From NCBI GenBank assembly GCA_019307745.1, contig JAFDJA010000034.1, positions 1-36,907 on the forward strand: a stretch of 36,907 bases of DNA, in the 5' to 3' direction. Within the stretch, counting starts at the first letter, position 1. Every line of letters starts with the position of its first letter. Below, one piece after another: positions 26,460 to 36,395 of the stretch. Position numbers and translations under genes: made by a program. The stretch is from Deltaproteobacteria bacterium. GTDB lineage: Bacteria > Desulfobacterota > DSM-4660 > Desulfatiglandales > HGW-15. The notes beneath the pieces are model-generated. The model had not been told where the DNA came from. It was given only the letters and a program-made list of their open reading frames with translations, and searched no databases.

Positions 26460-28594
26460 ACCCCTCTCAACTGGAAGCAGTAAAGACTGTTGAAGGTCCT
26501 GTACTTGTAATAGCAGGTGCAGGCAGTGGAAAGACAAGAACCCTTGTATACAGACTGGCTTACCTTGTGGAAAGCGGTGTTCCCCCGGAGGCCATTCTCC
26601 TGCTCACCTTCACCAGAAAGGCAGCAGGAGAGATGATGGAAAGGGCTGCAGGCCTTGCTGACGACAGGTGCAAACAGGCCTCCGGAGGCACCTTCCATTC
26701 ACTGGCTCATCGTATCTTGAGGAGCTATGCGGGTGTGCTGGGATTTGATACAAATTTTACCATCCTGGACCGCTCTGACATGGAAGAGATACTGCAAGCA
26801 CTTGTCCAGGAGATAGAGATAGAAAAAAAGGGAGTGCGGTTTCCCAAACGGGCTACACTTGCATCCATTCTGAGCAAAATGACCAATACTCAAATCACCA
26901 TCAGTGAATTGATGAAGGATGAGTACTCCCAGTTTCTGGAATATATACCGGAAATAGAAAAAATTGAAAAGTTATATAAGGATTACAAAAAGGGTAACCA
27001 GCTGATGGACTATGATGACCTGCTTATCTTTTTCAGACAGCTGTTGTCAGAAAATGAGGAGATAAGGGAAGAGCTTGGCCGTAGATACAGCTATATCATG
27101 GTAGACGAATATCAGGACACAAACGGTATTCAGGCGGACATCATAAAATGGCTCGGCCTTGGTCGTGGAAATGTCATGGTGGTGGGAGACGACTCACAGT
27201 CCATATACTCATTCCGCGGTGCGAACTATCAAAACATGTTCTCGTTTCCTGACATGTTTGAGCATACAAAAGTCATCAAACTGGAAGAGAACTACCGCTC
27301 AACCCAGCCCATACTCACCCTTACAAACACCCTAATGGATCAGGCGCGTGACAGATACACCAAATGCCTGTTTACAAAGCGAAAGGATGGGAATAATCCC
27401 AGGTTGATTGATGTCAAAACCGGACCTGAACAGGCTTCATTTATATGCCGAACAGTAAGAGAGTACCAGAATGACGGTATGCCACTTAAGGAGATGGCAA
27501 TTCTTTTCAGGTCAGCCTTCCATTCCTTTGACGTGGAGCTGGAACTCTCCCGCCAGGGGATCCAATTTGTAAAATACGGCGGATTCAAGTTTATGGAATC
27601 AGCTCATATAAAGGACCTTCTGGCCCACTTGAGGATAATAGTCAATAAAAATGATTCAGTGAGCTGGGGCCGGACCCTCAGACTACTGCCCAATATCGGA
27701 CAGAAAAAAAGTCAGGCAATAACAAACTGGATAAGAGGACAAGATTTCAACTCCTGGGAGGTCGATAAATGTCCATCAGGCAAAAACAATGAAGGGCTGA
27801 AAGCGCTGGCAGTGGTTTTAAAAGAACTATCAAAAGACGCTATTTCACCGAAAAACGCTGTAGAGATTGCAAACAAATACTATGATCCCATACTCAAGGA
27901 GAGGTTTGACGACTTCCCACGCAGACAGAAGGACCTTAAACAGCTTGTATTAATGGCAGGCAGGTATAATAAACTGCGCCAGTTCCTTGATGACCTGGCC
28001 CTGGATCCGCCTGCCAGTAAAGCGGACATTGATTCTGATCAGGCAAATGACTTCCTGACCCTGTCTACAGTCCACTCTGCAAAAGGGCTTGAATGGTCTG
28101 TGGTATTTATTATCTGGTTGATGGAAGGCTACTTCCCGTCATCAAAAGCCTATGCCAGTATAGATTCAATAGAAGAGGAGAGAAGAATGATTTATGTGGC
28201 AGCTACAAGGGCCAAAGATGAGCTGTTCCTGTGTTATCCAGGTATGGAGACGCTCCCTGTGTGGCAGTTAGCTGATGTGGGATATAGGACAGGTCTCTCC
28301 TCCTTTATTCAGGCACTGCCCGGCGATATTTTGGATGGAATTTTTCCTGGTTCTTATTTGAAAAAGTCTGGATATAAAAATCCATTCAGCAGACCCGCAC
28401 CTTCAAACATCAGAAAAAAGAAAATCCAGCCTGTCTCAAAGTCAGGTCTGCGCCAGGGGGACAGGGTGACGCATCCGGCATTTGGCAAAGGAGTCATTGC
28501 AAAATTCAAGGAGAACGAAAAGGTAGAAGTTATCTTCAGCAACTATGGCCGCAAGCTCCTGCATATGAAGTATACTACCCTGGAGAAGATATGA
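26426..28594 (+). CDS. UvrD/PcrA-like ATP-dependent DNA helicase
   Basis: 'LVIAGAGSGKTRTLVYRLAYLV', 'LLTFTRKAAGEM', 'IMVDEYQDTN', 'VVGDDSQSIYSFRGA', 'LSTVHSAKGLEWSVVFI', 'YVAATRAKDELFL'; Tudor-like C-terminal 'GDRVTHPAFGKGVIAKF'. TTG start. Confidence 0.95.
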   Translation: MQTSIDYESVLNPSQLEAVKTVEGPVLVIAGAGSGKTRTLVYRLAYLVESGVPPEAILLLTFTRKAAGEMMERAAGLADDRCKQASGGTFHSLAHRILRSYAGVLGFDTNFTILDRSDMEEILQALVQEIEIEKKGVRFPKRATLASILSKMTNTQITISELMKDEYSQFLEYIPEIEKIEKLYKDYKKGNQLMDYDDLLIFFRQLLSENEEIREELGRRYSYIMVDEYQDTNGIQADIIKWLGLGRGNVMVVGDDSQSIYSFRGANYQNMFSFPDMFEHTKVIKLEENYRSTQPILTLTNTLMDQARDRYTKCLFTKRKDGNNPRLIDVKTGPEQASFICRTVREYQNDGMPLKEMAILFRSAFHSFDVELELSRQGIQFVKYGGFKFMESAHIKDLLAHLRIIVNKNDSVSWGRTLRLLPNIGQKKSQAITNWIRGQDFNSWEVDKCPSGKNNEGLKALAVVLKELSKDAISPKNAVEIANKYYDPILKERFDDFPRRQKDLKQLVLMAGRYNKLRQFLDDLALDPPASKADIDSDQANDFLTLSTVHSAKGLEWSVVFIIWLMEGYFPSSKAYASIDSIEEERRMIYVAATRAKDELFLCYPGMETLPVWQLADVGYRTGLSSFIQALPGDILDGIFPGSYLKKSGYKNPFSRPAPSNIRKKKIQPVSKSGLRQGDRVTHPAFGKGVIAKFKENEKVEVIFSNYGRKLLHMKYTTLEKI

Positions 28595-29047
28595 GGGAAA
28601 AAAACTGGGAGCATGATTAAAAAGCAAAAGGGCGGTTGACTGAAAGCCGAGGCTAGGGTTGATTCGCATTTTTTTTTAAGAATTTCGCACTCTGAAAAAA
28701 CGATTCACGTTTTATGGGATCATGCCGTATCAAAAGCCATTACAGGAGTATCTGTTTAATGAAATGACAGATATTTAAATTATAACAAGATTTCATGAAA
28801 GTCCTTATACTTTAATCTTGTACATTTTTCTATTGCGGCTTATCTCTAAACGGAGAGATGAAGCTTGTTTGTTAGATAGTTAAGCCGTCGGCACCCACTC
28901 CCAAAAAGCGGGCTCCAAAATTCATGATTTTAATTCTCCTCATATCTACAATATACTTAGAGGTTAAAATTATTCCAATGCCGCTGTTAACAGGACTACG
29001 ACAAATGGTACAAAATTCAGATAATATATAATTTCAGGAGATATCTG

Positions 29048-31207
29048 TTGCTCAAAAAAATTATTATACACCTGTTTATTATAACAGTCTTCCATCTATG
29101 CGTCATCAACATCTATGGAGCTGATATCCAGGAAAAAAATCCATCAACAGATAATTATGTGCCATGGACTATCACTGCTATCAAAATTAGTTTTAATAAA
29201 AATATTATTGAAGCAGAGGGAGATGTTGTACTCACAAATGGGAGTGAACATCTATACGCAGAACATGCGATATATGATAAAGCAGCAGGAATTGTGGAGA
29301 TAACAGGCAGTGTTCGCCTGGAGTCAGGTGAGGATATCTTTTCAGGCAATAGCGGGGTGTTCTACCTGAAAAACCGTACAGGAAAAATCCTGAAAGGCAG
29401 ACTCTTTCTGAGTGAAAACAACTATTACATCCAGGGGGATGTGCTGGAAAAAATCGGAGATAAAACCTACCGCATAACAAACTGCCATATTACGACCTGT
29501 GTCGATAAGACCCCTGACTGGAGCATCACAGGCGATGAAGTAAAGGTGACAGTTGAGGGCTACGGGACAATAAAACACGCTGCCTTTCGGGTCAAAGAGT
29601 TCCCTGTTATGTACCTGCCCTATATGATATTTCCTGCCAAGACCAGACGCCAGACAGGCCTGCTTCAACCACGTCTCGGATATTCAGATCGAAACGGAGC
29701 AGAAATAGAGATCCCTTTCTTCTGGGCCATTTCAGAGCAGACTGACGCCACATTTTATGAGCACCTTATTGCCGGGCGGGGATTCATGCAGGGTTTTGAA
29801 TTTCGTAATGTTTCTGAAAACAACTCAAAAGGTACGTTCCTCTATGACGTTATTTCAGATGATATAAAAAAGAAGGATATGACAGACAGTACTGAGTTGG
29901 AGCAGCTCAGTCCTTTTGATCGTGAAAACAGTACCAGATACTGGCTGAGGAGCAGGACTGACCAGGATTGGGGCATGGGCCTTGTAGCACGTCTTGATAC
30001 AGATATAGTAAGTGACCCGGATTATTTAAAAGAGTTTAAAGGTGATCGAACCACATCTGATTTAAGACCTGATCTGGCCGATGAATCAGGAAGGCCTGTC
30101 GACGATATCCATTCTCCCACAAGACGTTCTGCCATAAGGCTCAGCAGGGATTTGGAAAACTCCACATTTCAGGTGGAAACATCCTTTCATCAACTCCAAC
30201 AGGAACCGCGCAGCGGTGTGACCACTCCGGAATCTCTTGCAGGTTTTGATTTTTTGCTACTTCCAGAAACCGATTCAGACTTTCCTCTGGCATTATCCTT
30301 TCACACAGATTACGACCGTGTGTGGAAACATTCAGGCCAAAACGGCAATATTTCGACCTTTACACCTGAACTCACATGCCCTGTATGGCTGGGATCGCAC
30401 TGGGAGTTTGACCCCACAGTCTCTTTTACCAGAACCACCCAGTGGCTGGACAATAATCCTGACCATAAATCAATAGACGCTTACGAGATAAATGGTGTCT
30501 TCTCCACAGCCCTGGAAAAATGTTTTGACATTAACGGTAAACAGATTAAGAGGATAAAACATAAAATTTCCCCATCCCTTTCCTATAAATACCTTTCAAA
30601 TAAAGACAGCCGTAAGAATCCTTTGAACCTATTCAATGAGATTGAAGAGGAGGGGGAGATTAACCAGGTAATCTTCTCCATCAATAACTTCATTGATGCG
30701 CGAAGAGAAGATAAGGATGGAAATATCTCCTACTCTCAGATTGGCACTCTTGCTCTCATACAGCCTTATGACGTGGCAGCAGGACGATCTCATTCTCCAG
30801 AGCCTTTTGCTCCGCTAATCTTTGATATGTCCATCACCACAATGCCAGGTTTGGACCTTGATGCTGAACTTCAGTATGACCATTATTCAAAAGATATTAT
30901 ATCTGCAGATACAGGGCTTGAGGTTAAGGTAAAACGGAGTGGTATGAAAAAAGACGAGTGCCGGGTTGATTACCTGTATGAAAAGGATCAGGCCAGAAGC
31001 CTGAACTTCAGTATTGATATCAACCTTGTCCATGGCTTTTCTGCAGGTACTGCCCTGAAAAAAGATCTCATGGCAGAAAAAACTATCAAAAAGAGTCTAT
31101 GGATTGAATACATGTCCCAATGCTGGAGCATAGGTATTATAACAGAGGAGCTGGACAGCTCTGAAAGCTTTATGGTGACCTTTAATCTTCTGGGTCTTGG
31201 TGGTTAA
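29048..31207 (+). CDS. lptD: LPS-assembly protein LptD
   Basis: OstA/LptA-like N-terminus ('NIIEAEGDVVLTNGSEHLYAEHAIYDKAAGIVEITGSVRL') and LptD region ('FPVMYLPYMIFPAKTRRQTGLLQPRLGYSDRNGAEIEIPFFWAISEQTDATFYEHLIAGRGFMQGFEFR'). Confidence 0.9.
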   Translation: MLKKIIIHLFIITVFHLCVINIYGADIQEKNPSTDNYVPWTITAIKISFNKNIIEAEGDVVLTNGSEHLYAEHAIYDKAAGIVEITGSVRLESGEDIFSGNSGVFYLKNRTGKILKGRLFLSENNYYIQGDVLEKIGDKTYRITNCHITTCVDKTPDWSITGDEVKVTVEGYGTIKHAAFRVKEFPVMYLPYMIFPAKTRRQTGLLQPRLGYSDRNGAEIEIPFFWAISEQTDATFYEHLIAGRGFMQGFEFRNVSENNSKGTFLYDVISDDIKKKDMTDSTELEQLSPFDRENSTRYWLRSRTDQDWGMGLVARLDTDIVSDPDYLKEFKGDRTTSDLRPDLADESGRPVDDIHSPTRRSAIRLSRDLENSTFQVETSFHQLQQEPRSGVTTPESLAGFDFLLLPETDSDFPLALSFHTDYDRVWKHSGQNGNISTFTPELTCPVWLGSHWEFDPTVSFTRTTQWLDNNPDHKSIDAYEINGVFSTALEKCFDINGKQIKRIKHKISPSLSYKYLSNKDSRKNPLNLFNEIEEEGEINQVIFSINNFIDARREDKDGNISYSQIGTLALIQPYDVAAGRSHSPEPFAPLIFDMSITTMPGLDLDAELQYDHYSKDIISADTGLEVKVKRSGMKKDECRVDYLYEKDQARSLNFSIDINLVHGFSAGTALKKDLMAEKTIKKSLWIEYMSQCWSIGIITEELDSSESFMVTFNLLGLGG

Positions 31208-31508
31208 TAAGAATTCCCGCCCTTTTGACCAACTGCCCTCATCCTTTCAATTCCTGATCTTAAGACATAATTTTTCCAAAACAAAAAAAATTGACGCAGT
31301 AAATCACACAAATCATCCTGACTGACAAAAAATTAAAATATTAATTTAGAAAAATATTTATAATTTTCCATGTAAAAACAAGCACATGGTCTCACCCTAC
31401 TCCTCTTCTTGTTATCTTCCGGAAAAATTGGTATAGAATTTGCTAAATGTATATATATCATTACTCGAAACCAGAATCTGACGCGTATAGGGAAAAGGAG
31501 TCTTAAGA

Positions 31509-32381
31509 ATGATCGAGCCCAAACTTGTTGATACTGAAACTTTTCTTAAAAATCACTGCACTCTCCCATCACTTCCCGAGGTAGTATCAAAGGTTGAAAG
31601 GGAGATTAATAAAGAGGAAGGAAATATAAATAAAATCACCGAGTTAATCAATGGTGAGCCTGCCCTGACCTCTCAGATCCTGAAGGTGGTCAATTCCGCG
31701 TATTATGGACTGTCAAGCGAGATTAGAAATGTCCGTATGGCAATAGCATTTATGGGATTAAATGAGATATATCGAATGGTTCTTGCACTTTCTGTTATAA
31801 ACACATTAAATGTTGATCAAAAAAAAGAGCTGAACAATTTTTGGTATCACTCGTTTTATTCCGCCATCTGTACAAGATACCTGGCAAAAAAATTTGAGCC
31901 CCTCATGCCACTGGAAGACCTTTGGTCAGCTTCTATTCTCCATGACATAGGCAAACTGGTTTACCTGAAATTTTTCCCCGACCACTACAAAAAACTAACC
32001 AGATACACTGAAAAGCACAAATGTTTTTTTAGTGACGCAGAGGAAAAGTACACCTTGCCATCAAGCTCCTCTTTTGGTTTGATTCTGTGTAACCAGTGGA
32101 GACTTCCTGAAAATATCAAACATGCATGTGAATACCACACACTAAAGGACCTTACACCCAAAGAAGGTAAAGATGTTAATACCAGCTTTAGAAATATTAT
32201 CTGCCTGGGAAACCTGCTTACGATGCTCTCCGGAGATTATTTAAATAATGAAACAAAAGAAAAGATTATAAATGGATCACTTATGGCTTTTGGCTGTACA
32301 GAAAATGAATTTCTGGCCCTTATGGGGGATATATATGAGTTAGCCACAGAGATAAATGATTTTTCTAGTGTACTCTCCTGA
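31509..32381 (+). CDS. HDOD domain protein
   Basis: 'LPSLPEVVSKVEREINKEEGNINKITELINGEPALTSQILKVVNSAYYGLSSEIRNVRMAIAFMGLNEI', 'LWSASILHDIGKLV'. Confidence 0.9.
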   Translation: MIEPKLVDTETFLKNHCTLPSLPEVVSKVEREINKEEGNINKITELINGEPALTSQILKVVNSAYYGLSSEIRNVRMAIAFMGLNEIYRMVLALSVINTLNVDQKKELNNFWYHSFYSAICTRYLAKKFEPLMPLEDLWSASILHDIGKLVYLKFFPDHYKKLTRYTEKHKCFFSDAEEKYTLPSSSSFGLILCNQWRLPENIKHACEYHTLKDLTPKEGKDVNTSFRNIICLGNLLTMLSGDYLNNETKEKIINGSLMAFGCTENEFLALMGDIYELATEINDFSSVLS

Positions 32382-32710
32382 TTGACAGAATATCCACTTT
32401 TATACAATAATAAAACGATTTCCAAATAAAAAGCCTCAGAGATGAATACCTTGGAGAAAGGCCATTCCTTGAGAAAAGGTGCTAATTGTATTTTCCATGG
32501 AGTCCCGCGGCGACACATTGAATATGGAAACCATCTATACAGAAGGGATCAAGGTGACAGATTTGCTCTCAAGCAAATAAGCTTTATATCCAGGCTGTCC
32601 TAGGGGGGATACGCCGCAGTAGATAAATGGTGCAAAATTCAGCTGCCAATTTAGTAAAACATCTTAGATTACTGACATGAGACCTTTTCTATTGAGCTTA
32701 GGAAGGACAA

Positions 32711-33010
32711 ATGGGGAATATCCGTATTGAGCTTATTTTTCAAGATTTTGTTTGCAAGGCAGAGCTGTTTGATACTAATATTGCGAATCGATTTGCAGAC
32801 AATCTGCCCTATAATGTCCCCCTTACCTGCTGGGGCAATGAGCTTTATGGGCCAATCCATAAGAATTTGGGCACGGAAAATCCCGTCCAATATATTCCAA
32901 AGGGAGGCATAGCCTATACAAACCAGGGCGGTTATGTGTGCATCTTTTTCCATCGCCTGACTAAATGCTCGAATGGGGAATCTTTAATTATCAGGGCATT
33001 TGAGGATTAG
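32711..33010 (+). CDS. Cyclophilin-like fold protein
   Basis: 99 aa: 'FADNLPYNVPLTCWGNELYGPIHKNLGTENPVQYIPKGGIAYTNQGGYVCIFFHRL' resembles the small bacterial cyclophilin-like family; ggaagg RBS. Confidence 0.7.
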   Translation: MGNIRIELIFQDFVCKAELFDTNIANRFADNLPYNVPLTCWGNELYGPIHKNLGTENPVQYIPKGGIAYTNQGGYVCIFFHRLTKCSNGESLIIRAFED

Positions 33011-33059
33011 TGTCTTTTTAGATCTCTTTCCGGACAGGAACTGACTCAAGGAGTTATTT

Positions 33060-33269
33060 ATGGAATATCTTAATGCGGTCAATATAATTACCACTATAGT
33101 AATATTACTTATGCTCTATTTTTTAAAGAAACTGTTTTTTGGAGACATCGGAGATAACAGGTTTTTTCACATCATGGCCCTTATAGTGATGGGAGTAGGA
33201 TTATACCTCTGGAGAAGCGGTGCTGCAGCAAAACTGATTGAAGATATCATGAAAGTTGTTGGACAATAA
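33060..33269 (+). CDS. Small two-helix membrane protein
   Basis: 69 aa with two hydrophobic segments (IITTIVILLMLYFLKKLFF; IMALIVMGVGLYLW); RBS aaggag upstream. Confidence 0.6.
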   Translation: MEYLNAVNIITTIVILLMLYFLKKLFFGDIGDNRFFHIMALIVMGVGLYLWRSGAAAKLIEDIMKVVGQ

Positions 33270-33290
33270 AGATGTGCATGCTGGGCCTAA

Positions 33291-33316
33291 AATCCCTTTA
33301 AAATATGTAAGGGATT
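33291..33316. other. Perfect 8-bp inverted repeat
   Basis: AATCCCTT-taaaatatgt-AAGGGATT, no following T-tract. Confidence 0.5.
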
Positions 33317-33569
33317 ATCATCTATGGAGTCATAAGGGATCACCTGTGCCCATGTAAAAAAATTTTTCATTCACTCTTTCCAATTTATTTTAAATTTGCA
33401 AAAAGCAGCTCATCTCCAAAGAATTTGTCGAAAATAATGGTCCAAGAACAATCCAGACACCTGATTAAAGTATTACTTTTCAACATAGATGATCCGCCCG
33501 TCATCATGAATACAAACATGGTTGATGATTTTTTAACCCATATATCAAATTATTAGGAAAATATATTTC

Positions 33570-34673
33570 GTGCCCGATAAAGCAAGTGGTGTTTTTAAAT
33601 TTACAAAAAAAGGGGGTGGAACGCTCCGCGACCCCTTATTCTCCTTTCGCAGACAGTCCAATGAGGCCATAGTACCGGCTGGAATCGTCCGAAAATATAG
33701 ACTTGTTGAAGGTGCAATTGTCAAAGGTCCCCTGAAGCCTGGACGCAATGGACCGTTACTCTCCGCAGTGGATTCAATATGCGGTCTCGAGCCTGAGGCC
33801 TTTCATAAAAGAAAGCCTTTTGCATCTCTTACCTCTATTAATCCTTGCCAACGGTTTGACCTGGCAGCATCAGAAGAGGCTGGCATGCGGATTGTTGATC
33901 TTATGGCGCCTATTGGTAAAGGAACACGGGGCCTTATTATATCCCCCCCCAAGGCGGGGAAGACCATGCTAATTGAGCAGATTGCCGGGGCTATACATAA
34001 AAGCGATCCGGAAACCCGGATCATCGCCCTGTTGATTGATGAACGTCCTGAGGAGGTTACATATTTCCGTCGCTCAGTTGAGGCAGAGGTCCTATACAGC
34101 AGCAGTGATCAAAGTGTGGAGGAGCACATAGAGCTGGCCGAAATCACACTTGCACACATCCGAACCGAGGTTGAGTGCGGCAGAGATGTGGTCCTGCTGG
34201 TAGACAGTCTCACACGCATGGGCAGAGCCTTTAACCTTAAAACCTCAAGATCAGGGTTAACCCTTTCAGGAGGGCTGGGGGCAGGAGCGCTGGAATTTCC
34301 ACGTAGATTCTTCGGGCTAGCGCGAAACATTGAAGGGGGTGGATCTATAACCATCATTGCCACAGCCCTCGTAGACACAGGCTCTCGAATGGATCAAGTC
34401 ATCTTCCAGGAATTCAGAGGTACCAGCAACAGCGAAATCCTTCTGGAACGCTCCCTGGCAGAGGCCCATATCTTCCCGGCCATCAACATCAACGCAAGTA
34501 GTACCCGTAAGGAAGAACGTCTCTACAGTCCAGAGGAGAGCCAGCGACTATCCCATTTACGACGGATACTGGCAGGCCTGAAACCCAAGGATGCGTTGGA
34601 ATCTATATTAAAATTGATCGAGAAATATCCCACCAACAAAGAACTAATAATGAACATTCCCCGAGGCACCTAA
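33570..34673 (+). CDS. Rho-like transcription termination factor paralogue with shortened/divergent N-terminus
   Basis: Rho ATPase core: 'PIGKGTRGLIISPPKAGKTMLIEQIA', 'LLIDERPEEVTYFRRSV', 'DVVLLVDSLTRMGRAFN', 'SGGLGAGALEFPRRFFGLARNIEGGGSITIIATALVDTGSRMDQVIFQEFRGTSNSE'. GTG start; no Rho N-terminal helical domain seen. Confidence 0.88.
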   Translation: MPDKASGVFKFTKKGGGTLRDPLFSFRRQSNEAIVPAGIVRKYRLVEGAIVKGPLKPGRNGPLLSAVDSICGLEPEAFHKRKPFASLTSINPCQRFDLAASEEAGMRIVDLMAPIGKGTRGLIISPPKAGKTMLIEQIAGAIHKSDPETRIIALLIDERPEEVTYFRRSVEAEVLYSSSDQSVEEHIELAEITLAHIRTEVECGRDVVLLVDSLTRMGRAFNLKTSRSGLTLSGGLGAGALEFPRRFFGLARNIEGGGSITIIATALVDTGSRMDQVIFQEFRGTSNSEILLERSLAEAHIFPAININASSTRKEERLYSPEESQRLSHLRRILAGLKPKDALESILKLIEKYPTNKELIMNIPRGT

Positions 34674-34700
34674 AGGAGAATTCTGCCCCTTTTCTTTATA

Positions 34701-34741
34701 AAAAAAACCGCTGCCAATACAGGAAAGGCAGCGGTTATTAT
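34701..34741. terminator. Probable bidirectional terminator between convergent genes
   Basis: aaaaaaAACCGCTGCC-aatacaggaaa-GGCAGCGGTTatta. 10-bp perfect stem with A-tract on the left and AT-rich right flank. Confidence 0.75.
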
Positions 34742-34757
34742 CTTATAATTTGATTTT

Positions 34758-36395
34758 CTACTCCTTGGGCAGAACCAGTGAGTCCATAATAGGTGTCATC
34801 TCCTTACCCTGGAAAGCCGGATAATCAGGAGCATACCTACGAATCTTAAACACCGCATTATACTGGTGACCACGCACATCAAGAGGAATTCCATCTCCCT
34901 CTCTGAGCTGGCCGTCGCGTGCAACAGGATTTCGGTATTCCCAGACAATATTCCCATCTTTTTCTACTTCCAGGAAATGGCCTACAGTTCCAGCGCAGAC
35001 CAGGGTATTTCCATTGGGAAGACGAGATGCACCAGAGATCTCTGTAGAGTACATATCCTCTTTAGGTGTAGTTGTATAGATCCAGGTCTGATCCTTGGGT
35101 CCCCAGATCTGGCCAGGTTTATATTCAGGGAAAAATCCCTCTTCATCCTGGAGTACATCTATCTCATCCACAGAAGAATATCCCCTCCTGCTACCGTTAT
35201 TATAAACGAGAAAATTCCCTGCACCAGGACAGTCATCCTCTATCCACTGGGAGTCATGCTGTAAATAAAGCCTCTGATCATCTGCAGATCCACCACCATA
35301 TACAGCAGGATTGCCCCACCTGTAAAGAAGGTCTCCACCCTTTCCGTATTTTCCGCCAGTACTGCCCTTGGCCTCCTCAGTGGTAGTTGTATGATCAATT
35401 ATCCAGAACTCGTTCTGTCCACGGGCATTAAGACATATCTGATCAAATTTCGGGTTATAATCAATTGAGTTGGCATGATTCCAAAAGGCAGGAGTACGCC
35501 TTCCGCCAGCGTTACAGTCTACCCTGCCTGGATTATCTTTAATAGAACCATAATTGACTACATTTTTATTCCTATCCTGAATAAGATGGTCCCACACTTG
35601 CCATTCCCAGACTATTTCAAATCCCTGTGATCCGAATCTCTCTATCTCAATAATTGATTCTGGGAAGAGTGTATCTGATCTCATCATCCCTGCATCAAAA
35701 CCCGCGGCAATACACTCCGCCTTAGTTTTTAGTTGAACTACCATTACAAGCAGATTTCCATTTGGCATAGGCTCAATATCATGATGTGAGAGCTTGGTAT
35801 CATCTGAATACCACATGGACCAGACCATATTTCCATCCCAGTCATACTCTTCCATCCTGCCCCCCTCACCACCACCAATAAATGACTGATTCTTGGTAAA
35901 GCAGCAACGCAGCAGGTTTCCGTTCTCCAGGAGATATACTGACTGACCAGGCTCATATTCACTGGTCCACTCCTTATAAACCTGACCCGACATACTCATT
36001 AAATATGTCTTCTCATAATGCTTCGGGGCAAACAAGGTATAACCATTATATACTTTATCCTTATCATACTTTATAAGTCCCAGCTGCTGGAAAACCGGGC
36101 CGGTTGGGATAACCCTGTTATTACGACCTTTGCCGCCGCCTCTGTTTCTATTACCGCCTTTGCCGCCGCCTCTGTTTCTATTATCACCTTTGCCGCCGCC
36201 TCTGTTTCCATTATCACCTTTGCCGCCGCCTTCTCGGTTTCTGCTGTCAGCGATCCTATCGTCCCTTTCACTGTCCTTATCAGACTGTTGAGATATGGTT
36301 TGATCCGGCGAGGTGAAAACACACGAAACACAGACCATCAATAAAAGACAGATAATTGCAACAGACCAGTTTTGAAAACCATCTTTGACCTTCAT
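34758..36395 (-). CDS. Aryl-sulfate sulfotransferase-like (ASST family) lipoprotein
   Basis: 545 aa: 'GYTLFAPKHYEKTYLMSMSGQVYKEW', 'EYDWDGNMVWSMWYSDDTKLSHHDIEPMPNGNLLVMV', 'WNHANSIDYNPKFDQICLNARGQNEFWIIDHTTTTEEAKG', 'WRWGNP'-like 'YRWGNPAVYG'. N-terminal hydrophobic segment ending in Cys. Confidence 0.85.
   Translation of the reverse strand: MKVKDGFQNWSVAIICLLLMVCVSCVFTSPDQTISQQSDKDSERDDRIADSRNREGGGKGDNGNRGGGKGDNRNRGGGKGGNRNRGGGKGRNNRVIPTGPVFQQLGLIKYDKDKVYNGYTLFAPKHYEKTYLMSMSGQVYKEWTSEYEPGQSVYLLENGNLLRCCFTKNQSFIGGGEGGRMEEYDWDGNMVWSMWYSDDTKLSHHDIEPMPNGNLLVMVVQLKTKAECIAAGFDAGMMRSDTLFPESIIEIERFGSQGFEIVWEWQVWDHLIQDRNKNVVNYGSIKDNPGRVDCNAGGRRTPAFWNHANSIDYNPKFDQICLNARGQNEFWIIDHTTTTEEAKGSTGGKYGKGGDLLYRWGNPAVYGGGSADDQRLYLQHDSQWIEDDCPGAGNFLVYNNGSRRGYSSVDEIDVLQDEEGFFPEYKPGQIWGPKDQTWIYTTTPKEDMYSTEISGASRLPNGNTLVCAGTVGHFLEVEKDGNIVWEYRNPVARDGQLREGDGIPLDVRGHQYNAVFKIRRYAPDYPAFQGKEMTPIMDSLVLPKE
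36127..36232 (-). repeat. 30-bp in-frame tandem repeat encoding GGGKGxNxNR decapeptides
   Basis: Units starting at 36127, 36157, 36187 and 36217: cctttgccgccgcctctgtttctattaycr. Protein: GGGKGDNGNR GGGKGDNRNR GGGKGGNRNR GGGKGRNN. Confidence 0.92.

Noticed and set aside
36018-36344. + strand ORF with FAAASVSI repeats and minus-frame AAAKVIIETE repeats
   Set aside because: By-products of the 30-bp repeat; the ASST-like frame is the coherent coding frame.
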